A DNA stretch of 32,524 bases from a virus: positions 1 through 32,524 of the IMG/VR virus record IMGVR_UViG_3300021956_000714; one strand, given 5' to 3'. The position numbers were made by a program, and so were the translations under genes. Below the pieces are notes generated by a model that saw only the letters and a list, made by a program, of their open reading frames with translations, had not been told where the DNA came from and did not search any database. How positions within the stretch are numbered: position 1 is the first letter of the stretch; every line of letters begins with the position of its first letter. This document shows positions 24,539 to 31,837 of the stretch, one piece after another.

Positions 24539-25230
24539 TGTCAGTTGAATGCATGAGCAGGGTATTCAAAAAATCTGAATCAACGGGAAACGATAGGTTT
24601 GTACTTCTTGCGATTGCAGATAATGCTTGGGAAGATGGCACTAATTCTTGGCCGTCGGTTGCTCTCCTTGCTTGGAAAACTGGATTGAGCGAGCGCACTG
24701 TTCGTAGGTGCTTGGACAATTTAGAAAAACTTGGTGAACTTCGCCGAGATTACCGAACTGGTACGAGCACAATGTATTCAGTTCTTATCTCTGACAAAAA
24801 GCCAGACCGTGCAAGACCAGCAAAAGACAAGAATTCGTGGGAGTCTGAAAAGGCTGAAAAAACTATGTCTATGGAAGTTGTTCCAGTAAAAGCAATGGCA
24901 ATTGATGAAGGAACAAGAAAGCCAAAAAGAGTTGACGACATTTGGACAGCAACAATGACCGCATGTGGAATCAATCAAGAAACACTAAATACCCAAGAAC
25001 GTAAAAAATATAACGCTGCTGTCAAGTTGCTAAAAGAATCATCTGCAACTGTTGATGAAATTTTTGTGCGCGTAGAAAACTACAAAATGAAATTTCCAGG
25101 TGCAGCATTGACGCCAATGGCGCTGGCTTCTCACTGGTCATCACTTGAGTATGTAGAGGTGGCAGCACCAAAACAAGTTCCAACAAACTGGGATGCAATT
25201 GCAGAAGCAAGAAAACAACGAGGAGCATAA
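24538..25230 (+). CDS. Replication initiator-like protein with N-terminal winged helix
   Basis: A 230-residue protein. Residues about 15-85 form a winged helix of the HTH_36 type seen in phage replication proteins: RFVLLAIADNAWEDGTNSWP, then SVALLAWKTGLSERTVRRCL and LEKLGELRRDYRTG. After a charged linker (about 85-135) comes a helical DnaD/replisome-organiser-like C-terminal region (KKYNAAVKLLKESSATVDEI, then PGAALTPMALASHWSSL). Such proteins bind the phage origin and recruit helicase. The start overlaps the previous TAA by 1 nt (TAATG). The small downstream gene at 25697 resembles a helicase loader, which supports this role. Confidence 0.75.
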   Translation: MSVECMSRVFKKSESTGNDRFVLLAIADNAWEDGTNSWPSVALLAWKTGLSERTVRRCLDNLEKLGELRRDYRTGTSTMYSVLISDKKPDRARPAKDKNSWESEKAEKTMSMEVVPVKAMAIDEGTRKPKRVDDIWTATMTACGINQETLNTQERKKYNAAVKLLKESSATVDEIFVRVENYKMKFPGAALTPMALASHWSSLEYVEVAAPKQVPTNWDAIAEARKQRGA

Positions 25231-25231
25231 T

Positions 25232-25456
25232 ATGGATTACAACGAATGGATGAAGTACGGAATTGAAAAGGGTTGGTGCGGGCCACCAGTTTGCTACACC
25301 CATGATGGTTTGCCATTGAGCATTGAAGAAGAAACTCTTCTTTACGAGGAAGACCCTTGTGTTCATATTGTACGCATGTACGAGAGTCCAGAAGCAGCAG
25401 AAGCGATAATTGAGAACCATTCACCATCTCAGTGGAGAGACCACTATACTCTCTAG
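25232..25456 (+). CDS. Small conserved phage protein (WCGPPVC motif), 74 aa
   Basis: The ATG at 25232 has a good ribosome site (gaggag) and is preferred over the in-frame ATG at 25193, which lies inside the upstream gene. The product reads DYNEWMKYGIEKGWCGPPVC, then THDGLPLSIEEE and EDPCVHIVRMY. To my knowledge this pattern (WCGPPVC...THDG...DPC.H..R) recurs in many actinophages as an unnamed protein, and I know no function. Three cysteines and several His residues suggest a metal or redox site. It is in the replication operon, 1 nt after the initiator-like gene. Confidence 0.75.
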   Translation: MDYNEWMKYGIEKGWCGPPVCYTHDGLPLSIEEETLLYEEDPCVHIVRMYESPEAAEAIIENHSPSQWRDHYTL

Positions 25457-25461
25457 TCGCT

Positions 25462-25731
25462 ATGTGGCTAAAACAAGATTGCACTTATACGGACTTCATT
25501 GCCACCGTAAGTATTGATTATGAACGGCTATACAAGCACACAGATTGGAACTACGGTAAAACTTTTTTCAACCTGTTGCGCAGAAAGAACATTTCACTTG
25601 CAGAAGAAATTCGTGGCACAAATCTTGACCCATCTGCACTTGACGTAATTTCACATGAACATCATTTAGAGTTAGAAAAGAAATGGAACGAACACAATGA
25701 CACTGGACGAAGCAGACAAGATAATCGCTGA
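25462..25731 (+). CDS. Hypothetical protein, 89 aa
   Basis: I place the start at the ATG at 25462 (MWLKQDCTYTDF), 5 nt after the previous stop; an upstream in-frame ATG at 25432 would overlap the previous gene by 25 nt. The protein is small and soluble, with FLxLLRRKNISLAEEI-like helical features (KTFFNLLRRKNISL) and a charged C-terminus. It overlaps the next gene by 35 nt in another frame. The family is not recognised. Its position among replication genes is the only clue. Confidence 0.6.
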   Translation: MWLKQDCTYTDFIATVSIDYERLYKHTDWNYGKTFFNLLRRKNISLAEEIRGTNLDPSALDVISHEHHLELEKKWNEHNDTGRSRQDNR

Positions 25732-26047
25732 ATTATCGTTAGTATTCCCTAATAAGAAACTAACGGTTGAAGAGGTTTACAGATGGGAAGAGAACCTTGC
25801 TCCATACCCCTATGCAACAGCCCGCGAGACTGTAAAGCATCTAGAACGGAGCCTACGCTTCTTCCCTGTATGGGCAGATTTTTATGAGAATATTCATCCA
25901 GCCCATATGCGCGAACTGCGTGAAGCAGACATGAAGCGCATGGAACTACAGCGCGCCCAAGACGATGAGCCATGTTCTACGGAAGAAAACCTACGGCAGA
26001 TTGCTAAGATAAAACAATTACTTGAAAAGCGTTTTACAGCAGACTGA
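25697..26047 (+). CDS. Possible replicative helicase loader/inhibitor-like protein
   Basis: A 116-residue helical protein. LSLVFPNKKLTVEEVYRWEE, then LAPYPYATARETVKHLE and RFFPVWADFYENI follow the pattern of small phage loader proteins (G39P-like), which have an N-terminal helical bundle with 'P....t...v..W...L..y.y..a...v' and a prediction-poor C-terminus. A charged helix (DMKRMELQRAQDDE) and LRQIAKIKQLLEKRF follow. It lies downstream of the initiator-like protein, the usual partner. The assignment rests on pattern and context, not on a unique motif. Confidence 0.5.
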   Translation: MTLDEADKIIAELSLVFPNKKLTVEEVYRWEENLAPYPYATARETVKHLERSLRFFPVWADFYENIHPAHMRELREADMKRMELQRAQDDEPCSTEENLRQIAKIKQLLEKRFTAD

Positions 26048-26062
26048 TACATAGTCTATACT
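26033..26062 (+). promoter_or_regulatory. Promoter of the ParB/CmoA-like cassette (near-leaderless)
   Basis: TTTACA (26033-26038) and TATACT (26057-26062) are 18 nt apart. The ATG at 26071 is 8 nt after the -10 hexamer, so the transcript should start within about 1-2 nt of the start codon. No Shine-Dalgarno is visible, which fits leaderless translation. Confidence 0.6.
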
Positions 26063-26070
26063 AATGCTCT

Positions 26071-27390
26071 ATGGAAGAGCAGATTAAAGTAGACACTGAG
26101 ATTGTTGACATCTCTACCCTAAAGTCGTACCACCAAAACCCCCGCCGTGGAGATGTTGAGGCGATTGCTAAATCCCTTGAGGTTAATGGTCAGTATAAGC
26201 CAATCGTTGTAAATAGGGCTGACAATTCAATACTTGCTGGAAACCATACATGGCGCGCTGCTCGCAGCCTTGGCTGGACAAAGATTGCGGTTTCCTGGGT
26301 TGACGTTAATGAACACGAAGCACAAAAGATTGTTCTTGCTGATAACAGAACTTCTGATGGCTCATCTTACGATGATTTTAAATTACTAGAACTATTGCAG
26401 TCTTTGCCCACTCTTGATGGAACTGGATTCAATCAAGTTGATGTTGACCAACTCCAATCCCTTTTAGACGGTGCTGGAGAATTCACCGCTCCAGAAACAG
26501 AGCGAACAGGCAAAGTCGGAGAAGAGATTCGCGTCTGTGTCGGCTCATACCGAATCATGGTTGACGACGATGTTTACGAACATTGGGCAAGCGACGTTAT
26601 GAAAGCCTATGGCGACGATGATGCAGTAGTTGTAGAACTAAAGCGCCGACTCAACCTTAGCGGAGCAGTTGCTAGTCCACCAAAGCCGCGCAAAAAGACA
26701 ATCCGCAAAAAGCCAGTAGAGAAGTCTGGAATGAAGTCAGTTATTGCTGGAACTACGAATGTTGATATCAACAGCGTATTTCCGTACCCAATGAATGCTC
26801 GTCAGGGAGATATCGGTGCAATTGCTGAAAGCCTGCGAGAGAACGGTCAATTCCGACCAATCGTCGTTAGCAATTCAGATAATTCTATTCTTGTTGGCAA
26901 CCATACTTGGAAAGCCGCAAAGATGCTGGGCTGGAAAGAAATCGCTGCAACATTTGTTGATGTTGACGATGAAGCGGCAGCGCGAATTGTTCTTGCTGAT
27001 AATAAGACTGCAGACTTAGGAACATACGACCATGTTGAACTAGCAGAGATGCTTCGTGGCATGACCTCGTTTGCTGGAACTGGCTATGACGGAGACGCAG
27101 TAGATGACCTTATGCGTGATGTTGCTGGTTGGGGAATCAAAGATGCCCCAGTTAAAGAAGAGGATGATGATGTACAGCGCAATATCACCTCTGTTATTGG
27201 AAGATGGGAATTCAAGTTTATTCGTGAGCAATTTGATGCATGGGAAGAAGAAATGTTTAAGGCATTTGGTTTCTCCTATGAAGAAGTCTGTGGCGGCATG
27301 GCGGAGATGCTGAATATTCCAGATGATTCATGGGTCAGCACTCGTCAACGTCGCTCTAAGAGAAAGAGCGCTCGCCGAACAGAGCAATGA
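26071..27390 (+). CDS. Tandem double ParB/Srx-fold protein
   Basis: A 439-residue protein made of two copies of one unit. Each has a ParB-type domain: DISTLKSYHQNPRRGDVEAI with AGNHTWRAA (GNHT at 57-60), and DINSVFPYPMNARQGDIGAI with VGNHTWKAA (GNHT at 276-279). Each is followed by the same DNRTSDG/DNKTADL segment and a tail domain (VGSYRIMV...WASDVMKAYG against IGRWEFKF...WEEEMFKAFG). A Lys/Arg/Pro-rich linker (about 208-222) joins them. ParB-fold proteins bind DNA, hydrolyse CTP or act as nucleases; phage copies are often tied to DNA modification. The stop overlaps the next gene's ATG by 4 nt. Confidence 0.85.
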   Translation: MEEQIKVDTEIVDISTLKSYHQNPRRGDVEAIAKSLEVNGQYKPIVVNRADNSILAGNHTWRAARSLGWTKIAVSWVDVNEHEAQKIVLADNRTSDGSSYDDFKLLELLQSLPTLDGTGFNQVDVDQLQSLLDGAGEFTAPETERTGKVGEEIRVCVGSYRIMVDDDVYEHWASDVMKAYGDDDAVVVELKRRLNLSGAVASPPKPRKKTIRKKPVEKSGMKSVIAGTTNVDINSVFPYPMNARQGDIGAIAESLRENGQFRPIVVSNSDNSILVGNHTWKAAKMLGWKEIAATFVDVDDEAAARIVLADNKTADLGTYDHVELAEMLRGMTSFAGTGYDGDAVDDLMRDVAGWGIKDAPVKEEDDDVQRNITSVIGRWEFKFIREQFDAWEEEMFKAFGFSYEEVCGGMAEMLNIPDDSWVSTRQRRSKRKSARRTEQ

Positions 27391-28934
27391 AGCCAAAATT
27401 AGTTCCGATTGACGAACTGAGACCGTCCGCCTATAACCCAAGAAAGGCTGACCCAGAACGCCTGAATATGGTTGAACTCTCCCTGCGCAAGTTTGGCTGG
27501 CTACTACCCATCTATGCAGACGCCAATGGGGAGATTCTAAGTGGCCACCAGAGGCACCTAGTAGCCTCCAGGATGGGCGCAAAGATGGTTCCTGTGGTTA
27601 GGACACCCGAAATGCCCGTAGAGCGTCGTATGGGCATAAATGTTCTTTACAACCGTGCTACAAATGATGTTTACAAGAACCAGTCATCTAAGGATATGAG
27701 GGAACAACTCTTGTCAATGGACGGACTTTTTGACAAGATTTCATCCCTTCCAGATATTGAAGTTGATACCCCAGAGTGGTATCCAGTGATGAAACTAAAG
27801 CCAGTTTCAGTTCTTCGCTTAATGAAATTAAATGAAAGATGGACTGAAAATCATGCAATAATGATGGCTGGTCAATTCCGCTCAAAGGGTCTTCCAGCGA
27901 TGCCGATTGTCTGCACACCACAAAATGAAGTGCTCAATGGTCGTGCTCGTTTGACATTTTCGGCAATGGAGAATGTTGACTTCATTGACTGCGTAATTGT
28001 TCCAGAGAACGTCAAAGAAGAAGTTAAAGCAATGATGAATCTTCTTTCAATGGACTTTGATATTCAGGAACGATATGCAGACCTACTCCGTCATAACTCT
28101 TTTAGACGCAGAAATCAAAAACAAACCATTCTCACTCCAACTTTTCTAGAGGATTTTTTACGGAACTTTGTATCTTCTGGAAATCGTAATGGTGCGTTTC
28201 ATCTTGACGACCCAAAGCATATTGAGTTATGGAAGAAGTACTACGGGAATACGGTAATTGATTTTGGTGCTGGGCTTTGCGATAAAACGGAAATATTGAA
28301 AAATATGGGAGTTGATGCAATTCCATTTGAGCCATTCTTCCTGGGGCCAGATAATGAAACAATTGATACCGATGGAGCAAGAACGGTTACTGCGCGATTC
28401 TTGGAAAGAGTTGCGGATGGAACCCAGTGGACTTCAATATTTATGTCCAGTGTTTTCAATAGCATTCCGTTTTATCAAGACAGATTGCATGTTGTGAATC
28501 TGATTGCTGCACTTTGTTCTCCAAGCACAAAGTTCTACACATCTGCAATTTCAAGCGAATCAGACCGCTGGCATAACCACGCTCAGGGCGATATCAAGAA
28601 GGGGCACGACACGATTAGCGGTGGTTTTCCACTTGACTATGAGCCAAGAATTATCGTTGCCGATGTCGCGGCAAAGCCAAAAGTTCAGAAGTATCACACT
28701 CCAATTGAATTCAAGGAACTTGTCCTTAACGGTTTTAAAACAGTTGAAGTATTCAATACGGCAAAAAACGGTCTAGTTCAAGCCGTTGCATCAAATCCGC
28801 GTACGATTAGCACAGAAGATTTAATCGCGGCAATTGAATTTGAGTTTGATTTACCACATCCTGGCGGGAAAAGGCTCGGAATGGTTAATGAAGCCAAAAA
28901 AGCATTCTCGCAAAGATTAGGAGTGAGTTTATGA
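27387..28934 (+). CDS. ParB domain fused to a methyltransferase-like domain
   Basis: A 515-residue protein. Residues 1-95 are a ParB-type domain (VPIDELRPSAYNPRKADPER, then LSGHQRHLVASRMGAKMVPV with the GHQR motif at 53-56). The middle (about 95-270) is helical and unassigned. Residues about 288-430 look like a Rossmann methyltransferase: TVIDFGAGLCDKTEILKNMG for SAM binding, then IPFEPF, then SIFMSSVFNSIPF where motif IV would lie. No DPPY or PC catalytic motif of the classical DNA methylases is apparent, so the target is unclear. It is coupled to genes on both sides by 4-nt overlaps. Confidence 0.75.
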   Translation: MKPKLVPIDELRPSAYNPRKADPERLNMVELSLRKFGWLLPIYADANGEILSGHQRHLVASRMGAKMVPVVRTPEMPVERRMGINVLYNRATNDVYKNQSSKDMREQLLSMDGLFDKISSLPDIEVDTPEWYPVMKLKPVSVLRLMKLNERWTENHAIMMAGQFRSKGLPAMPIVCTPQNEVLNGRARLTFSAMENVDFIDCVIVPENVKEEVKAMMNLLSMDFDIQERYADLLRHNSFRRRNQKQTILTPTFLEDFLRNFVSSGNRNGAFHLDDPKHIELWKKYYGNTVIDFGAGLCDKTEILKNMGVDAIPFEPFFLGPDNETIDTDGARTVTARFLERVADGTQWTSIFMSSVFNSIPFYQDRLHVVNLIAALCSPSTKFYTSAISSESDRWHNHAQGDIKKGHDTISGGFPLDYEPRIIVADVAAKPKVQKYHTPIEFKELVLNGFKTVEVFNTAKNGLVQAVASNPRTISTEDLIAAIEFEFDLPHPGGKRLGMVNEAKKAFSQRLGVSL

Positions 28935-29644
28935 AAGACGAAATTATTGCTGGTAAGGAATGGTCTTTTGATGAGACTGTATCTGTCGTATTTGATGACA
29001 TGCTGAGTCGCTCAATACCTGGCTACACGGAGATGCGTGAAGCGGTTCTAAGAATGGTTGAACCAATTGCCCCGAATGGTGGATTCGTTTTAGATATGGG
29101 CTGTTCGCATGGTGAGATGATTGAAAAAATGCAAAAGAAGTTTGGAAACACTTTGCATTTGTCATATGTCGGACTTGATTATTCTGCGGCGATGGTATCT
29201 AAGGCAAGGCAGAGATTTGCAAATGACGATGCAGTTTCAATTTTGCATGCAGATTTGCGAGAAGTTGAACTGACCCGCCTTCGCTATGACATTATTCTTT
29301 CATTATTGACACTTCAATTTATTCCAGTTGAGTATCGTCAGGAACTTCTTCGTCAAGTTTATAATTCTTTGACTCACAACGGGTGCTTTGTCCTAGTTGA
29401 AAAGGTGCTTGGGGAAAACCATGTATCTCAAGACCATCTTGTAAGCGTTTATCTTCAAATGAAAAAAGATAATCACTACACAGATGAGCAAATTGAATCA
29501 AAGCGTAAGTCACTTGAAAACGTACTTGTTCCTCTGCGAACATCAGAAAATATCCGCATGCTCAAGGAGGCTGGATTTACGACTGTCCAGCCTTTCTGGC
29601 AGAATCTCAACTTCGTAGGAATTTATGCCTCCAAAGAAAAATAA
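28931..29644 (+). CDS. CmoA-like carboxy-SAM synthase
   Basis: A 237-residue protein that aligns along nearly its whole length with my recollection of E. coli CmoA. Examples are FDETVSVVFDDMLSRSIPGY (CmoA FDE.VAEVFPDMIQRSVPGY), VLDMGCSHG, LTLQFIPVEYRQELLRQVYN (CmoA [20 protein letters not shown]) and SKRKSLENVLV. Arg192 aligns with E. coli Arg199, reported to contact the carboxylate of carboxy-SAM and absent from ordinary methyltransferases. The enzyme should therefore convert SAM plus prephenate to carboxy-SAM. No CmoB partner is visible in the window, and CmoA is not usual for actinobacterial phages. It is translationally coupled to the ParB-methyltransferase gene. I give no symbol because the function is unproven. 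Confidence 0.8.
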   Translation: MKDEIIAGKEWSFDETVSVVFDDMLSRSIPGYTEMREAVLRMVEPIAPNGGFVLDMGCSHGEMIEKMQKKFGNTLHLSYVGLDYSAAMVSKARQRFANDDAVSILHADLREVELTRLRYDIILSLLTLQFIPVEYRQELLRQVYNSLTHNGCFVLVEKVLGENHVSQDHLVSVYLQMKKDNHYTDEQIESKRKSLENVLVPLRTSENIRMLKEAGFTTVQPFWQNLNFVGIYASKEK

Positions 29645-30029
29645 AGAGCCAAAAGAATTACGCACATTTATAGTTGAAGTGTGGGGTGAGAAATTATGGA
29701 CATTGAATAAAGAGCGCTCAATCCATCATATGCAGCGTTCAAAATTAGTAAAGGAGTGGCGTGAAGCAACAGAAACTGTAGCGCTTGCCAGAAAAATTCC
29801 CAAAAAACTAAAAGCAGTTGAAATAAAGTTCACTCCACACAGAAGAAATCGTCAGGGACGGGCAGACACTGGCGGACATTTTCCCGTAGCCAAAGCCTGT
29901 ATAGATGGACTGGTTGATGCTGGTATACTTTTGGAAGATGGACCAGACATAGTGCGTCGCCTTATTTTTGAGGCACCAATTATATCTGGAGAGTCTAAAG
30001 TTGTTTTAGAAATTACCGAGTTGGAGTAG
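29625..30029 (+). CDS. RusA-like Holliday junction resolvase
   Basis: A 134-residue basic protein. RTFIVEVWGEKLWTLNKERS is the N-terminal strand region. The core is KFTPHRRNRQGRADTGGHFP, then VAKACIDGLVDAGILLEDGP, which matches the RusA pattern 'RR..D..N..K...D.L...G...DD' in its actinophage form. The acidic residues expected at the active site (Asp in ADTGG, Asp in CIDGL and the EDGPD cluster) are present. It cuts branched DNA made in replication or recombination. It overlaps the CmoA-like gene by 20 nt, so it is the last gene of that coupled run. Confidence 0.8.
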   Translation: MPPKKNKEPKELRTFIVEVWGEKLWTLNKERSIHHMQRSKLVKEWREATETVALARKIPKKLKAVEIKFTPHRRNRQGRADTGGHFPVAKACIDGLVDAGILLEDGPDIVRRLIFEAPIISGESKVVLEITELE

Positions 30030-30031
30030 AC

Positions 30032-30316
30032 ATGATTGAGTCAAAGTTAAAGGAAACCCTTCAGGAAGTTGACCCAGTAAAGAGGGCTAAAAAACTTCAC
30101 TCAGAAATGCTCCCAGCAGTTGCTGAAGTTCGTCGCCAAATTATTGAGGCACGCGCACTGGCGATTAAAGAGTCTTGTGAATTTGGTGGACCAGATAAAG
30201 ATGGTCTATCATATTTTGAAATTGCAGAAGAATTAAAAGTTTCTAAACCACTGATTCAACAGATGGTTGCTCTTGCGCGCAAAATTATTGCTGGTGGAAG
30301 GGCACCATTAGAATGA
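30032..30316 (+). CDS. Helix-turn-helix DNA-binding protein, 94 aa
   Basis: The C-terminal half has LSYFEIAEELKVSKPLIQQM, then VALARKI, a sigma-70-region-4-like or MerR-like HTH in which EIAEELKVS is the first helix and turn and KPLIQQMVALA the recognition helix. The N-terminal half is a charged helix (KLKETLQEVDPVKRAKKLHS). Similar short HTH proteins are frequent in actinophage replication regions. The ATG follows the RusA-like stop by 2 nt and its own stop overlaps the next ATG by 4 nt. A transcriptional role is likely but untested. Confidence 0.7.
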   Translation: MIESKLKETLQEVDPVKRAKKLHSEMLPAVAEVRRQIIEARALAIKESCEFGGPDKDGLSYFEIAEELKVSKPLIQQMVALARKIIAGGRAPLE

Positions 30317-30510
30317 CTCTGCTGTTAGCAGTAATTGCTTTGCTTGGTTGGGTTTGTGCAGTTGTATTTTTTATTTTGTTTATTTTGGCTGGAATGAGTA
30401 TTGGCGTAATTAGCGGACAACTCAGTGAGGCAAAACAGGATTTGGAGATTTACAAGAACACTGCTAATGTCTTCGGCAAGAACTCGCAAGGGCGGTTCAG
30501 GAACGACTAA
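30313..30510 (+). CDS. Small single-TM protein, 65 aa
   Basis: Residues 2-33 are strongly hydrophobic (LLLAVIALLGWVCAVVFFIL and beyond), forming one long or two short membrane helices. A cytoplasm-like amphipathic tail follows (QLSEAKQDLEIYKNTANVFG). The 4-nt ATGA overlap with the HTH gene shows coupling. No family is recognised. It might anchor a complex or act in superinfection exclusion, but nothing specific supports either. Confidence 0.65.
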   Translation: MTLLLAVIALLGWVCAVVFFILFILAGMSIGVISGQLSEAKQDLEIYKNTANVFGKNSQGRFRND

Positions 30511-30524
30511 AATTGAGGGAAGAG

Positions 30525-30749
30525 ATGCAAGAACAAAATCCATACGAAAATCAGCATCGTCTCCTCAAAGCAGTAAGAATTGTTGATGCACTTGAAGAAA
30601 TTGGTGTATCACTACAAACTTCAAGACAGTTTGACAAGAAGCAAAGAATTGCAATTGCTGCACATATTGAATCTGGACCACCTTCAGACGAAACGTGGGA
30701 CATAGTTTGTAGTCTCTACGAGAAACGAGTCTCCGCCCCTTTTCTGTAG
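30525..30749 (+). CDS. Zero-frame product of a -1 frameshift pair, 74 aa
   Basis: The ATG at 30525 (MQEQNPYENQHRLL) is preceded by gagggaagag, a fair ribosome site; an in-frame TTG at 30513 is less likely. The protein is helical and charged with VRIVDALEEIGVSLQT and KKQRIAIAAHIESG. It ends at TAG 30747-30749, four nt after a perfect slippery heptamer. The family is not recognised. As read without slippage, the product stops shortly after VSAPFL. See the fusion entry for the longer form. Confidence 0.65.
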   Translation: MQEQNPYENQHRLLKAVRIVDALEEIGVSLQTSRQFDKKQRIAIAAHIESGPPSDETWDIVCSLYEKRVSAPFL

Positions 30750-30979
30750 AGGGCGATGACCCAAAATACTGGCAGCATGTTTATGCAACTGCCGTAGTTA
30801 TCGCCCAGATACTTCAATCAAACGCAGTAGACCCACAAGAATGTCAGGAGTTTAATCAGTCCAACATTCACCAGATTTTTCTATCACAGCGGATTTTTAC
30901 TTTTGATGAGAGTTTGATATTCTCTATCGCAGTGAAACTCTTGGAAGAGCGTCATAATTACACATACAAGACAAACTAA
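30525..30979 (+). CDS. -1 frameshift fusion protein, about 151 aa
   Basis: The -1 frame is open from after 30712 to TAA at 30977-30979 and contains no ATG, GTG or TTG start in its first two-thirds, so it cannot easily be translated alone. Slippage at CCCTTTT (30737-30743) joins 73 zero-frame residues to 78 more: SVEGDDPKYWQHVYATAVVI, then AQILQSNAVDPQECQEFN, RIFTFDESLIF and a terminal ERHNYTYKTN. The frame ends 10 nt before the WhiB start and fills what would otherwise be a 240-nt gap in a dense operon. The alternative is a one-base sequencing error in the CCCCTTTT run. Confidence 0.65.
30737..30806 (+). other. -1 frameshift signal: CCCTTTT heptamer plus downstream stem
   Basis: C CCT TTT at 30737-30743 is a canonical X XXY YYZ heptamer in the zero frame. 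After a 7-nt spacer comes GGGCGAT (30751-30757), which pairs with ATCGCCC (30800-30806). Inside this loop, GGCA (30771-30774) can pair with TGCC (30790-30793) and GCAT (30775-30778) with ATGC (30783-30786). The spacing is what a stimulatory stem or pseudoknot needs. Confidence 0.65.
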
Positions 30980-30989
30980 TTGGAGAAAA

Positions 30990-31385
30990 ATGACAATTGA
31001 TACCTGCAGCCGAATTCAGCGTTCAATTATGTTCGTTGATAGGACAACAGCACCATTGCCACCAAGGGGTGGAGAATGTGAGGGGAAAGATACAAGTTGG
31101 TGGTTTCCAGGATTTGGCGCAAATAAGGCAGAAAGAATAAATAATGACCACGCAATCAGAATGTGCCGTCAGTGCCCAGTTCGCTTAAATTGCTTGCAGT
31201 ATGCCCTTGAATGGGAAGCATTTGGTATCTGGGGTGGTTTTACAGAACGTCAAAGAGACTTTATTCGGAAGCGTAAAGGAATTCTTCAGCAGAGAAAAGC
31301 CCTCGCGCAATCACGGGCAGATAAGTCCTATGATAGAACTTTCACAAATGACGATAAGCGCTGGCTAATAAAGAACGGATATTAA
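30990..31385 (+). CDS. WhiB-family Fe-S transcriptional regulator
   Basis: A 131-residue protein with the four cysteines of WhiB proteins: one in RGGEC (residue 30), then C-x2-C in MCRQCPVRLNC plus the third cysteine of that run, which together hold a [4Fe-4S] cluster. These are followed by the GIWGGFTE turn and a basic tail (RQRDFIRKRKG) that contacts DNA. DTSWWFPG near the first Cys is typical. WhiB proteins occur in Actinobacteria and their phages, which anchors the host call; they act by binding the principal sigma factor. A ggag ribosome site is placed 8 nt before the ATG. It follows the frameshift gene by 10 nt. Confidence 0.92.
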   Translation: MTIDTCSRIQRSIMFVDRTTAPLPPRGGECEGKDTSWWFPGFGANKAERINNDHAIRMCRQCPVRLNCLQYALEWEAFGIWGGFTERQRDFIRKRKGILQQRKALAQSRADKSYDRTFTNDDKRWLIKNGY

Positions 31386-31386
31386 A

Positions 31387-31809
31387 ATGCCACTTCACAA
31401 TCACTTGCTATTGAATGGGTACATGAACAATCCTCCCATGGATAAAGAGGCTGTCATGTCATGGCTTGAAGACCTCGTTGCTGAAATCGGTATGAAAGTT
31501 GCTGCTGGCCCAATCGCTTCATATGTCACCAAAGAAGGAAATCGCGGCATGACCGTTGGTTGTCTAATTGAGACATCGCATATTGCAATGCATGTTTGGG
31601 ATGAGACAACTCCATCGTTTGTCCAGTTTGACCTTTACACATGCTCAACCCTTCCAACTGAAGGTGTTATCCGCAATCTTGTAGATAACTTTGGCCTACA
31701 TAACTACGTTCACATGGTTCTTGAGCGCTCAGAAGGCTTCAATGTGGTGTCTTCTGATACATCAGCCATAGTTGAGAGTGAATTCCCACAAGATACGCTA
31801 CCTTTTTAG
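31387..31809 (+). CDS. S-adenosylmethionine decarboxylase (SpeD)-like protein
   Basis: A 140-residue homologue of prokaryotic AdoMetDC. HNHLLLNGY opens the fold, GMTVGCLIETSHIAMHVWDE spans the self-processing site, and FDLYTCSTLP holds the expected Cys86. Canonical enzymes cleave between Glu and Ser of AESH to make a pyruvoyl group from Ser; here the sequence is Glu62-Thr63-Ser64-His65, so Ser64 is kept but the residue before it is Thr. His65 and His69 are retained. It may be an active AdoMetDC, a phage variant that decarboxylates another amino acid (I recall ornithine and arginine decarboxylases reported among such homologues), or a protein with altered processing. Confidence 0.8.
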   Translation: MPLHNHLLLNGYMNNPPMDKEAVMSWLEDLVAEIGMKVAAGPIASYVTKEGNRGMTVGCLIETSHIAMHVWDETTPSFVQFDLYTCSTLPTEGVIRNLVDNFGLHNYVHMVLERSEGFNVVSSDTSAIVESEFPQDTLPF

Positions 31810-31837
31810 CCTAAAACCTTTCTATCCATATAGCGAT

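Noticed and set aside
25193-25231. Earlier ATG at 25193 for the WCGPPVC protein
   Set aside because: The ATG at 25232 has a strong gaggag site and begins the recognisable motif.
25022-25484. Minus-strand frames over the replication genes
   Set aside because: They oppose well-supported plus-strand genes and lack start signals.
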